From NCBI GenBank assembly GCA_040879965.1, contig JBBDJI010000012.1, positions 206,303 through 270,302 on the forward strand: DNA of 64,000 nt, given 5' to 3'. Positions 36,740 through 45,919 of the stretch are shown piece by piece. The notes beneath the pieces were generated by a model. The model did no database searches. It was not told where the DNA came from and saw only the letters and a list, made by a program, of their open reading frames with translations. This DNA comes from Candidatus Babeliales bacterium (GTDB lineage Bacteria > Babelota > Babeliae > Babelales > JACPOV01). Positions within the stretch are counted from its first letter, which is position 1. Each line of letters starts with the position of its first letter. Made by a program: the position numbers and the translations under genes.

Positions 36740-36785
36740 GACTATGTTGTTTACTATGTTTATAATGTTTAATATGTTTACACTA
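36740..36785 (+). promoter_or_regulatory. Short tandem AT repeats before the Cys-rich protein gene
   Basis: Four imperfect iterations of a TATGTTTA-like unit with roughly 9-12 base spacing (ACTATGTTG, ACTATGTTT, ATAATGTTT, ATATGTTTA). TATAAT at 36761-36766 lies inside and could be the -10. Repeats of this kind may be regulator binding sites. AAAAGGAG lies just downstream as ribosome site. Confidence 0.35.
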
Positions 36786-36796
36786 AAAGGAGTGTA

Positions 36797-38005
36797 ATGA
36801 TGCATAACACGAGGTCAAATATCTTATCAAATCATAAGAGCATGCGAATTTTTCTAGCTCTTGCAGTAACTTCATTATTTTTTCAAATAAATGTTTTTGC
36901 AAATTCGGAAGCGTCAAAAAGACCTACGCAAGCAGAAGAATTTGGTATAAAAAATTTAAAAGGCCAAGGAGGCTTTTGCGGTTTATGTTTATTGTGTGCC
37001 AAAAAAATTAAAGCAGATCAAATTCAAGCTTTGCAAGTAGATACTACTGAATTATGTGCTGATCGTGCTTCTATTGATACATTATGTACAGATTCTGTAG
37101 TGGTTCAAGATGCGCGTATTGATCGTTTAACAAATCGAGTACTTTGTGGCAGTCAGATTACCGCAAATAATATTTGTGCAAATAGTGTTGCTACCGATAA
37201 CCTCTGTGTGCCAACGCTACGTATGGATCGCTTATGCGCAGATCAAAGTATTTCTACAAGCAATTTTTGTGCAGAGCAAGCGCAAATCGATGATTTATGG
37301 ACGAATTTAATTACAGCTACCCATGTTTGCGTAGCTGGCGCTGTGGAACATTGTACGCCATATAAAGCACATCTTTCTTTAACTGCAACAACTCTTTATG
37401 CTCTTGGCGATGATATTGATTGGGACAAAATTGTTGATGATCCAAATGGCAATGTTATTCTTGGGCCAACACGTTATGTGGTTCCAAAAACAGGTTATTA
37501 TGTAATGACTTTAGGAGTAGGAATCCTAAGCTTAGAAGGTAATGGCAATAGTGTAATTGCTGGTACTCCCGTAACACGTCCTGAAATTGTAGTTAATGGT
37601 ACACGTCGCTTAAAAGCATTTGAATCATTCCTTTCTTTTGGTACAGATTTTCAAGAAAGCATTGTCTCCGGTTTATTGCCTTTAAATGAAGGAGATGAAG
37701 TTACTTGTCGATACAGAATATTTTATATAGATCCAAATACAGGGGTCTCACCATTTGACGGAAATGTGGTATTAGAAGCAGTAGGTACACAAGGTCAAGT
37801 AGATACAGAAACATTTTTTACTATTCATTATCTATCTTCAACTTGTGATACGATAAATTGTCCGCCATGCACAGTAGAATGCTTGCCATGCCCGACAACT
37901 ACTTGTCCGCCTTGTACTGAAACATGTCCATCGATTAATATACCATGCCCAACATGTGAAGATTGTGAAATAATATGTCCGTGCTCTTGTCCATGCACAG
38001 TTTAA
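36797..38005 (+). CDS. Exported Cys-rich repeat protein with C1q-like domain
   Basis: Signal peptide in residues 15-36 (FLALAVTSLFFQINVFAN). Residues 55-185 contain irregular repeats of about 10-22 residues, each with L/I-C (ELCADR, TLCTDS, VLCGSQ, NICANS, NLCVPT, RLCADQ), possibly a beta-solenoid or trimeric stalk. Residues 190-345 look like a C1q/TNF-type jelly roll (AHLSLTATTLYALGDD, YYVMTLGVG). The last 50 residues are Cys-Pro rich (NCPPCTVECLPCP, CPCSCPCTV). I count about 28 Cys. Disulphide cross-linking at the surface is likely. It may replace or reinforce an envelope layer or be an adhesin. Own promoter, strong terminator. Confidence 0.75.
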   Translation: MMHNTRSNILSNHKSMRIFLALAVTSLFFQINVFANSEASKRPTQAEEFGIKNLKGQGGFCGLCLLCAKKIKADQIQALQVDTTELCADRASIDTLCTDSVVVQDARIDRLTNRVLCGSQITANNICANSVATDNLCVPTLRMDRLCADQSISTSNFCAEQAQIDDLWTNLITATHVCVAGAVEHCTPYKAHLSLTATTLYALGDDIDWDKIVDDPNGNVILGPTRYVVPKTGYYVMTLGVGILSLEGNGNSVIAGTPVTRPEIVVNGTRRLKAFESFLSFGTDFQESIVSGLLPLNEGDEVTCRYRIFYIDPNTGVSPFDGNVVLEAVGTQGQVDTETFFTIHYLSSTCDTINCPPCTVECLPCPTTTCPPCTETCPSINIPCPTCEDCEIICPCSCPCTV

Positions 38006-38069
38006 GCTGGGATAAATAAAAAGGTAAAAAGTATATTTAATTTCTCTCCGCCTGCCAAGCTTACACAGG

Positions 38070-38110
38070 AAATCAATAGGAACTGCAAACGCAGTTCCTA
38101 TTGATTTTTA
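38070..38110 (+). terminator. Strong Rho-independent terminator after Cys-rich protein
   Basis: Perfect 17-base stem (38070-38086 with 38091-38107), loop AAAC, followed by T residues. It also lies at the 3' end of the convergent minus-strand gene, so it may serve both. Confidence 0.9.
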
Positions 38111-38129
38111 AATAATAACTTTAAAATTG

Positions 38130-40913
38130 TTATTGTAATTCAAGATTTAAGTATTTTTTTTCAGGTAAATTTTTATCTTTGGTAACAAAATTAAGAATAT
38201 GTTTTACATGTTGCTGCCAAGAATAATAAGCCATTACTTTTTTTCTCGCATTGGCTCCAAGTTTGAGACGATCATTATTTTTTAAGTTTATTAAAGCCAA
38301 AGCAGCATTTATTAATTCTTGAGAGTTATTTGGTTCAATCAAAACGCCAACTTGTTTATTGATAATTAATGCAGGATTGGCGAGATCAGAAATATTGAGC
38401 GATGGATTAATTATTTCACCAATTTGTGCAAGATTAGTAGTAATAATGGGTTTTGCTAAACTCATGTATTCAAACAGTTTTGTTGGAGAACCAAAAAATT
38501 TACTCCCATCATTATTTGCTACAGTAGGAGAAAGAAACGCATTGCATGCTGCTAAATATTCTCGTGCTTTTTCGTGCGGTAAAATTCCAGTAAAAGTAAT
38601 ATTTTGTTCGATCGAATATTTATCTAATTCTGTCATTAAATAACTTTTAAGTAAGCCGTCGCCAATTAAAATAAAATGAGCTTGAGGATATAGCTCAATA
38701 ATTTTTGGTATAGCATGTGCGAGTATTTCGATGCCATGCCAAAAAGAGAAAGTACCAATAAAACCAAAAACAAATTTTTTCTGTATATTCCGTTGTGTTC
38801 TTATAATATTACGTGCACTATTTAATGTTGCTGCATTAAATGTATCAGGATTAACACCATTCGGATTTACTAAAATCTTATTTTGAGAAATGCCTAAATT
38901 AATAAGGTTGTCTTTTAAAACATCTGAAACTACAACAATATAATCAGCATATTTAAGGTTTAAATATTCAATAAATAACGCGAGTTGAAACAAGCGACTC
39001 ATTTTATTATTTTTTTTCAATATTTTATTAACCCACATTTCTGAACCATTAAACTCTAAAATTAATGGTTTTTTCTTTTGCATACTGAGTAATATGCCAG
39101 TAAAATTTAACCAGCTATATCGTTGATATATTGCATCAATGGTATTTTTTTTAAAAATCGAAGCAACTTGCCAATAAAAATAGAAAGTGGAAAGCAAGCA
39201 ATCAGCATGCCAGCGTATAGATCCAAGTTTCCATCGTAAAAAGCAAAAAAATGGCCAGACTTTTAAAGATACAAAATAGGGTTTTGTTAATGTTGATAAT
39301 ACTTTTTGCATACATGAAGTTGCACAAATTATTTTTATATTATTCTTTTTAAAACCTTCAATAACGCCAAGAGTATGGGTTACTGAACCACCCGCTATAA
39401 TTTCATGGTAATAAATATCAGTTTTTAGATATAAAAGAGTATTTATTAAATTAATAGACCTAGATTGCTTTTTTTTGCTTAAATAATTTTCAATTATGTT
39501 TCCTATTTTTGTGAATATAGATTGTTTTTCTTTTTCATTAATCATTGCGTACCAAAGTATTAAAGGCCAAGAGGCAAGAAAAATAAAATTTAAAAACCAT
39601 GGTATGTTAAATAAAAAGAGAAAATGAAAGCAACCAACATAACAAAAAAATAAACTTAAAAGTATTTTAATTTTATTAATATCAAATATTGCCTGCGAGT
39701 AAACTTGTCTGCTTGTTAAATAACCAAAAAAGCCATAAAAAATAAAACTGATAATATTTGCACAAAATATACCGTTAAGATTATACGTGCTTGTTAAAAA
39801 TAATAAAGCGCCTTGAATGCTGAGTGCAATAGCAGTTAATATGGGACTAAAAATTGTTTTTCTTGATAGAGTAACGCCAGTCTGGAATAATCGTGCAATA
39901 TCAAGACTTATAATTGGCAAGAAAAAGAACGGCAAAAATGGAATGAGAAAAAAATATTTTTGCGGTAAAAATAATGAAATTGCATATCGTGCACCAATAA
40001 TAGAAAGCAGACAACCAGTTGTTAACGTCATACAAAAATAAGTGATAATTTTTGCAATAAGAGATTCACTTTCAGTTTCATTTTGAGCATTAAAAATAAT
40101 TATAGGAGAGGCATCCATTAATGCGATAGAAAAGAATTGAAAAATGCTACCAAATCGCCATAACAGTGCATAAGTGCCTAATGCTTCATATCCCTGATAA
40201 TGTTGAATAATAAAGCGATCGATGGAAAAAAAAAGACCAAATAATAATGAATATGCTAATAACGGAATGCTGTATTTTAATTGTTCTTTTAATAATGAAA
40301 AAGAGAAGGAATAGTTGCGTATTAATATATATATAAATCCTGGTGAAAATAATAAAAATGAAAAACCATTTGCATAAAAGAAGCTTTCAATACCAAAATT
40401 ATATGAAACACCAATAACGGTTAAAATCATTGCTATTAAACTTTGTCCGCAAAAGGTCACAAAGTACCATTTTAAATATTCTTTGACGCGTAAATAGGCC
40501 AGTACTAGAGAAAAAAAAGAAAAAACAATTATATTGAAACTACTTAAAATAATATAGTTAATATCAATATTTGTTTTTAAAAAAAATTTAAAGTAACCAA
40601 ATATTAAGAGCATAAATATTATTGCGCTCAATATAATTAAACAAAAAGCATTACCAATGACCGCTTTTTGTTTTTCAATATCATTTTTATATAGTAAATA
40701 AAAACGAGTCATGCCAATTGCCGCATTGGATGATAAAAGTAAAGTGCCGATTGTAAATAATGTTTGATAAAAATCCCAAATGCCAAATTCAGCTAAACTC
40801 AGTTTTGATAAAAAATAGGGCAGAAATAAAAAACTAATAATACGAACGATTATAGCGCTACCAGCATATACAGAAGTGTTTAAAGAGCTTCGTTTTAAGT
40901 AATACGCTAACAT
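38130..40913 (-). CDS. Wzx-like flippase fused to GT4 glycosyltransferase
   Basis: Start ATG 40913, overlapping the upstream stop by one base (TAATG); a start at 40946 would run into that gene. Residues 1-470 form about 12 membrane helices of the polysaccharide flippase/MOP family (LSLAEFGIWDFYQTLFTIGTL). Residues 500-927 are a GT4 glycosyltransferase: YLKTDIYYHEIIAGGSVTH, LILEFNGSEMWV, NPNGVNPDTF, FGFIGTFSFWHGIE, and the E-x7-E type motif SPTKLFEYMSLAKPI. The GT4 half is closely related to the separate GT4 at 41721-43004. Joining flippase and transferase in one chain would couple final sugar addition with export. Confidence 0.9.
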   Translation of the reverse strand: MLAYYLKRSSLNTSVYAGSAIIVRIISFLFLPYFLSKLSLAEFGIWDFYQTLFTIGTLLLSSNAAIGMTRFYLLYKNDIEKQKAVIGNAFCLIILSAIIFMLLIFGYFKFFLKTNIDINYIILSSFNIIVFSFFSLVLAYLRVKEYLKWYFVTFCGQSLIAMILTVIGVSYNFGIESFFYANGFSFLLFSPGFIYILIRNYSFSFSLLKEQLKYSIPLLAYSLLFGLFFSIDRFIIQHYQGYEALGTYALLWRFGSIFQFFSIALMDASPIIIFNAQNETESESLIAKIITYFCMTLTTGCLLSIIGARYAISLFLPQKYFFLIPFLPFFFLPIISLDIARLFQTGVTLSRKTIFSPILTAIALSIQGALLFLTSTYNLNGIFCANIISFIFYGFFGYLTSRQVYSQAIFDINKIKILLSLFFCYVGCFHFLFLFNIPWFLNFIFLASWPLILWYAMINEKEKQSIFTKIGNIIENYLSKKKQSRSINLINTLLYLKTDIYYHEIIAGGSVTHTLGVIEGFKKNNIKIICATSCMQKVLSTLTKPYFVSLKVWPFFCFLRWKLGSIRWHADCLLSTFYFYWQVASIFKKNTIDAIYQRYSWLNFTGILLSMQKKKPLILEFNGSEMWVNKILKKNNKMSRLFQLALFIEYLNLKYADYIVVVSDVLKDNLINLGISQNKILVNPNGVNPDTFNAATLNSARNIIRTQRNIQKKFVFGFIGTFSFWHGIEILAHAIPKIIELYPQAHFILIGDGLLKSYLMTELDKYSIEQNITFTGILPHEKAREYLAACNAFLSPTVANNDGSKFFGSPTKLFEYMSLAKPIITTNLAQIGEIINPSLNISDLANPALIINKQVGVLIEPNNSQELINAALALINLKNNDRLKLGANARKKVMAYYSWQQHVKHILNFVTKDKNLPEKKYLNLELQ

Positions 40914-41746
40914 TATTCTTTGATAGCCCGTACTGAAAGATACCAACCAAAATACTTACTTAGTTTATTTAAAATAGTTTGTGGCATATATTTTCTTAAT
41001 CTTCCTATAAACCGTATGCCGGGAAGGTCTTCATGCACTAACTTTCTAATATCAGTTTTAATAATTTTAAAGCCTGCATTTTTAAGCATTTTGTGCAATT
41101 GTTTTTTGCTGTAAACATTTACCAAAGGTTTTTCAGTGCTTTGAGTATATTCGATTAATGAGCGTTGTTCTTTTAAGCTTCTTTTGCGGAAGCCACCTCT
41201 TAAAATCCATTCATTTAAAACAACACTTAACATATAAAAAATTGAATACTTATAATACACAATAATCTGTGCTTCGCCCTCTTTCTTAAGCGCTTTATAG
41301 CAATTATTTAAAGCTTGTTGCATATTTGGTGTATGATGTAAAACTCCAAAGCTATAAATATAATCAAATTCATTTTCCCAAGTTATTTTTTCAGCATCCA
41401 TTGTTAAAAAACTTGGTTTAAAATCATAATATTGTAGATGTTGTTCGGCTAGTATTTTATTTTCTGCAGTGATATCAACGCCGGTATATTCTGCGCCATT
41501 TTTACAAAATAAATAGGCATCATAACCCCCGCCAAATCCTATTTCTAGAACTTTTTTGTTTTTAAGTCTTTTAAATTGTACGATCTCATCAAGCCAATCG
41601 CATTCATATGTATATCTTTTATCAAGAACGGCATCAAAAAATTCTTTAGAGCCTTTTTGATGTCCATCTCCAAAAGTCCAGCCTGCAGGGTTATGGCCCC
41701 AAAATTTTTTTGAAGTTTCTTTAATTTTCTCTGGAACTACAGTCAT
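40913..41746 (-). CDS. Class I SAM-dependent methyltransferase
   Basis: Motif I VLEIGFGGGYDA, then YTGVDITAENKI, MDAEKITWENEFD and YIYSFGVLHHTPN. The C-terminal third (SVVLNEWILRGGFRKR, VYSKKQLHKML) is similar in style to the methyltransferase at 32030-32827. It probably methylates a sugar of the same surface glycan. ATG 41746 has GGAGA in front and lies 26 bases within the preceding GT4 gene; its stop overlaps the next start. Confidence 0.88.
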   Translation of the reverse strand: MTVVPEKIKETSKKFWGHNPAGWTFGDGHQKGSKEFFDAVLDKRYTYECDWLDEIVQFKRLKNKKVLEIGFGGGYDAYLFCKNGAEYTGVDITAENKILAEQHLQYYDFKPSFLTMDAEKITWENEFDYIYSFGVLHHTPNMQQALNNCYKALKKEGEAQIIVYYKYSIFYMLSVVLNEWILRGGFRKRSLKEQRSLIEYTQSTEKPLVNVYSKKQLHKMLKNAGFKIIKTDIRKLVHEDLPGIRFIGRLRKYMPQTILNKLSKYFGWYLSVRAIKE

Positions 41747-43004
41747 TTATTTCTCCTTTTTTTGTAATAAATTTTTCAATTTTTTGCACATGATGCAGCC
41801 ATGAGTAATTATCGGATACTTCTTTTCGTGCACTTATGCCAACTTTTTTTAAAATTGAGCTATCTAAATTAATGACCGCATGAGTAGCTGCTATAAATTG
41901 TGAATGGTTTTTTGCTTCTATCAAAATGCCTCTATGATGAGGCTCAATATTTAAATGCGCATTGATCATACAAGCAGCAGGACTTAGTATTTCAGCAATT
42001 TGTTCTAAATCTGATGCAATAATTGGTTTTGCTAAACTCATATATTCAAAAAGTTTTGTTGGAGAACCAAAAAAACGAGAGCCATCATTATTGGGCTGTG
42101 TAGGCGATAAAAAAGTATCACAAGAAGCTAAATATTCTCGCGCTTTTTGTGGTGATAAAATACCCGTGAATGAAGTATAGCTTAATGCCTGTTTTTTTTT
42201 TAAATTTTTATATAATTGTTCGCACAATGGGCCATCACCAATGAGAATAAAATGAGAATTTTGCTTCAATTGTGTATGAGCGATAATAATTTTTTCTATT
42301 ACTTCAATACCATGCCATTGATTAAAAGTGCCGATAAATCCGAAAACAAATTTATTCTGTAAGTTTAAATTTTTACGTAATTTAATTCGTGATGCTTCTA
42401 AAGATTTAGTATTGAAAAAATCCGTATCTACTCCATTTGGGTTCATTAAAATTTTTTTTTCAGGAATTCCTTGTTGTATCAAATCTTCCTTCAGTACATT
42501 TGATACCGTTATAATATAGGTAGCATATTTAAGATTAATTTTTTCAATCCATGAAATAAGCCGATACAATTTCAACCAATGATTTGGTGCCCAATGCTTA
42601 TTTACCCATGTCTCAGAACCATTATATTCTAAAATGAGTGGTATTTTTTTTATTGTACTTATAAGAATACCAGAGCAGTTCAAAACACTATAACGTTGAT
42701 AAATAAAGTCAATTTTATATTTTTTGAAAACTTGCAGCGTTTGATAGGTGAAAAAAATATTTGATAAAAAACAATTTATTTTCCACCGCAAAAATAAAAG
42801 CCAATTTGGATTCTTAAGTTGTTGCAAGTACGAAACTTCTTTGAGTGATTGTAAAATTGTTAGCATGCAGGATGAAGAGCAAACGATAGAATATCCTAAC
42901 TTGGCAAATCCTTGAATAACACCTTTAGTATGGCTTACTGAACCTCCGGCAATAAGTTCATTATCCATTATATCAGTGCGCAAATATAAAATGGTTTTTT
43001 TCAT
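41721..43004 (-). CDS. GT4 family glycosyltransferase
   Basis: GT-B fold with YLRTDIMDNELIAGGSVSHT at the N-terminus, LEYNGSETWVNK, MNPNGVDTDFF, FGFIGTFNQWHGIE, GSRFFGSPTKLFEYMSLAKPI (the nucleotide-binding Glu motif) and a final YSWLHHVQKIEKF. It transfers a sugar, typically with retention, to the growing glycan in the cytoplasm. Closely related to the C-terminal half of the flippase fusion, so the two derive from one duplication. Start overlaps the asparagine synthase stop (ATGA). Confidence 0.9.
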   Translation of the reverse strand: MKKTILYLRTDIMDNELIAGGSVSHTKGVIQGFAKLGYSIVCSSSCMLTILQSLKEVSYLQQLKNPNWLLFLRWKINCFLSNIFFTYQTLQVFKKYKIDFIYQRYSVLNCSGILISTIKKIPLILEYNGSETWVNKHWAPNHWLKLYRLISWIEKINLKYATYIITVSNVLKEDLIQQGIPEKKILMNPNGVDTDFFNTKSLEASRIKLRKNLNLQNKFVFGFIGTFNQWHGIEVIEKIIIAHTQLKQNSHFILIGDGPLCEQLYKNLKKKQALSYTSFTGILSPQKAREYLASCDTFLSPTQPNNDGSRFFGSPTKLFEYMSLAKPIIASDLEQIAEILSPAACMINAHLNIEPHHRGILIEAKNHSQFIAATHAVINLDSSILKKVGISARKEVSDNYSWLHHVQKIEKFITKKGEINDCSSREN

Positions 43005-44968
43005 AGTGCGTCAGAAATATTAGATGCCATTAAGTTTTGCAAAGCCCATAATTGTAAAGAATATTCTTGGTTAGGTTGCTGATTTTTTTCAAATAACTGT
43101 CTAACCTGATTTACATCAATAAATTCATTCCATTCATGTTTTTTTGATTTTAACATATCTAAAAAATAGCTTCTAAAATAACGGCCTTCTTTAAACCAGC
43201 GTGAGGTTGGGGCAGCAAAACCAACTTTTTTTCTATAAATGACATCATGAGGTAAAACACCTTCAGCAGCTTTTTTTAGAATATATTTATTTATACCATT
43301 TTTATATTTAAACTCATTTGGCATATGTAAAGCGTATTCAACTAATGCATGATCTAAAAATGGCACTCTCCCTTCAACTGAAGTTGCCATAGTCATCTTA
43401 TCAACGCGCATTAATAATAATTCTGGTAGGCGCTGTTTTAATTCTAGATAAGTTATTGAGGTTAAAAAATCTGATTCAGGCATAATTTTTTTCAGTTTTT
43501 TTAAATGATAATCAACAATGGTATAACTATCCGGATCTTGATTAATGCCGTTATATATTGCTTCTATTATTGGATCATGTGCAAAATCCGCTTTAGCTGA
43601 GAATAATTCTTGTTTCCATTGCTCAGAAAAAGCCATTGCGCCGCTCCAAAATAATGATTTATTTTCTGCCCAATTTTTTAATAATTCTAAACGATTTGGC
43701 CTTTGTGATAAAACTGGCGATGCAAGTTGATAAATGCCTTTTCTTGCAAAAGCAGGAATATATTTTTGAGAATATCGCCAATAGCGATTATACCAATTTA
43801 TATATTGTGCGTATGAATTATAGCCACAGAAAAGCTCATCAGCACCTTCACCTACTAAAACAACTGTAACTCCAGCATCTTTAAGTAATTTTGAAACATA
43901 ATATAACGGAATACAGACACAATCGGCTAAAGGTTCATCTTGGTAATGGACCATGTTTTCAAAAAAATCGAACGCTTCTTTTTCTGAAATTATAATCTCA
44001 TGATGATCAGTATTAAATTTACGTGCAATTTTACGCGCCCAATTTGTTTCACTAAATTCTGGGCCATCGGCAAATGAAACATTAAATGTTTTAACCTGAT
44101 CGGTAAATGATGCCATTAAGGCCACAATTAAACTAGAATCAATACCGCCTGATAAAAATGCACCAATTGGCACATCTGCCATTAATCTTTTTTTCACCGA
44201 ATCGCTCAACAAAGATCGAATACTTCTTACACAAATTGCTTCACTTTTATATACACTATCATCAACTTCAATTTTTCTTTTAAGTGGCGTATACCATTCT
44301 TGAAAAGATACGCTTTTATTTTTATTAACTTTTAAATAATAAGCAGGTGGAAGTTTATATATCCCTTTGTATAGTGTCATGGGCGATGGGGTGACTAAGA
44401 AAGTTAGATAGTGATAAAGGCCTTGAGGATTTATTGCTTTTTCTATCCAGGGTAATTGCCATAGTGCTTTGATTTCTGATGCAAAGCTTAATACGCCTGA
44501 CTGGGTAGAGAAATAAAGTGGTTTTACCCCCATACGATCTCTAACTAAGTATAATTCATCTTTCTTGAGATCGGCGATAACTATTGCAAACATTCCTTCA
44601 AGTTTATTTAAACATGAAATACCCCATTTTTTATATGCATACACAATTACTTCTGTATCAGATTGCGATTTAAATTTATAACCAAATGATTCAAGTTCTT
44701 TTCTTAATGTTTTGTGATTATAAATTTCGCCATTACAACAAACGGCAATTGATTTTTCTTTATCAAATAAAGGTTGAAAGGCAGATTTGGAAAGATCTAC
44801 AATGCTTAACCTTCGATGAGCAAGCCCAAGTTGATGAGCATGAGAAACCCATACGCGATGGCCATCGGGTCCACGATGTGCAATCGATTTTTGCATTTTT
44901 TCTAAAAGATATTCGTCACATTTAAATTGAGAATTCGAAAGATTCAAAAAACCGGCTATACCACACAT
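43001..44968 (-). CDS. asnB: Asparagine synthase, glutamine-hydrolysing
   Basis: Start ATG 44968 gives MCGIAGFLN with the N-terminal catalytic Cys2 and has AAAAGGA upstream; a longer frame to 45019 would block the Cys. Residues 1-200 are the glutaminase domain (IAHRGPDGHRVW, CNGEIYNHKTLR). The synthetase half has SGGIDSSLIVA (pyrophosphate loop) and EGADELFCGY. It makes Asn from Asp with Gln as nitrogen source. Members in glycan clusters may instead amidate a sugar acid, which the neighbours would permit. First gene of this minus operon; divergent from mutM. Confidence 0.9.
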   Translation of the reverse strand: MCGIAGFLNLSNSQFKCDEYLLEKMQKSIAHRGPDGHRVWVSHAHQLGLAHRRLSIVDLSKSAFQPLFDKEKSIAVCCNGEIYNHKTLRKELESFGYKFKSQSDTEVIVYAYKKWGISCLNKLEGMFAIVIADLKKDELYLVRDRMGVKPLYFSTQSGVLSFASEIKALWQLPWIEKAINPQGLYHYLTFLVTPSPMTLYKGIYKLPPAYYLKVNKNKSVSFQEWYTPLKRKIEVDDSVYKSEAICVRSIRSLLSDSVKKRLMADVPIGAFLSGGIDSSLIVALMASFTDQVKTFNVSFADGPEFSETNWARKIARKFNTDHHEIIISEKEAFDFFENMVHYQDEPLADCVCIPLYYVSKLLKDAGVTVVLVGEGADELFCGYNSYAQYINWYNRYWRYSQKYIPAFARKGIYQLASPVLSQRPNRLELLKNWAENKSLFWSGAMAFSEQWKQELFSAKADFAHDPIIEAIYNGINQDPDSYTIVDYHLKKLKKIMPESDFLTSITYLELKQRLPELLLMRVDKMTMATSVEGRVPFLDHALVEYALHMPNEFKYKNGINKYILKKAAEGVLPHDVIYRKKVGFAAPTSRWFKEGRYFRSYFLDMLKSKKHEWNEFIDVNQVRQLFEKNQQPNQEYSLQLWALQNLMASNISDAL

Positions 44969-45107
44969 AGTATCCTTTTTTGTATATGTATAGTCTAGAA
45001 AAGGTATAGAATTTTTCAAGTATATCGAAATGATCTAATTTTATATCGTTGTGTTAATGCTTCTTTTCTTGATAAATCAAAAAGAAAGAAAAAATAAAGG
45101 AGCGAAG

Positions 45108-45914
45108 GTGCCAGAGTTACCAGAAGTTAAAAATTTTACTCGTTATATTAAAGCGACAAGTTTACATAAAAAAATAACTGATGTTACCGCGCAAGATAAG
45201 CGATTAATAAAAGAAGTTACTTTTAGTGATTTTAAAAAACATGTAATCGATAATGCTTTTGAAGATGCCATTCAGCGTGGGAAATATACGATAATTTCTT
45301 TAAAAAAGAAAAAAAACTTTTTGATTATGCATTTTGGCATGACTGGTAGTGTGCATTATATAAAATCTGATACGCCAAAAGAGGGAAATGATAAATATAC
45401 AAAAGTTATTTTTAAATTTTCTAATGATTATGAATTGCGATGGATTAATAAAAGAAAATTTGGGGCATTGTTTTTAGTTAAAAACTTAGATGAGATTAAA
45501 GCATTAAAAACATTAGGTCCGGATCCGCTTTCATTAACAGAAAGCAAATTTTTAAAAATAATGAATGATCACGAACGTCAAAATATAAAATCATTTTTAA
45601 TGGATCAAAAAAATATTGCTGGTATTGGTAATGAATATTCGGATGAAATTTTATATCAAGCCAAAATAAACCCTCATAAATCGGTGCAAGATTTAAATAC
45701 TACTACCAGAAAAAAGCTATTTAAAACGATAAAAGATGTATTAAAAGAAGCAATTGATATTAGAATGCATGATAAAAAGTTTGATCCAAAAAAATGGTTA
45801 ATAGTGCATCGTAAAAAAAATGGGCATTGTCCTAAAAATAGTAATCATAAACTGAAGAATGAAACTATCGCTGGCCGCTCTTCTTACTGGTGTCCAATTT
45901 GTCAAAAAAAGTGA
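45108..45914 (+). CDS. mutM: Formamidopyrimidine-DNA glycosylase (MutM/Fpg)
   Basis: I use GTG 45108, since it gives V/M-PELPEV, where Pro2 is the catalytic nucleophile after Met removal, and AAAGGAG precedes it. FGMTGSVHYI and GPDPLSL are family landmarks. IAGIGNEYSDEILYQAKI matches the helix-two-turn-helix. The C-terminal zinc finger is altered: HCPKNSNH in place of the first CxxC, then the second pair in WCPICQ. It removes oxidised purines from DNA. The next gene, a DNA ligase, starts 6 bases after the stop, an obvious repair pair. Confidence 0.88.
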   Translation: MPELPEVKNFTRYIKATSLHKKITDVTAQDKRLIKEVTFSDFKKHVIDNAFEDAIQRGKYTIISLKKKKNFLIMHFGMTGSVHYIKSDTPKEGNDKYTKVIFKFSNDYELRWINKRKFGALFLVKNLDEIKALKTLGPDPLSLTESKFLKIMNDHERQNIKSFLMDQKNIAGIGNEYSDEILYQAKINPHKSVQDLNTTTRKKLFKTIKDVLKEAIDIRMHDKKFDPKKWLIVHRKKNGHCPKNSNHKLKNETIAGRSSYWCPICQKK

Positions 45915-45919
45915 GTAGC

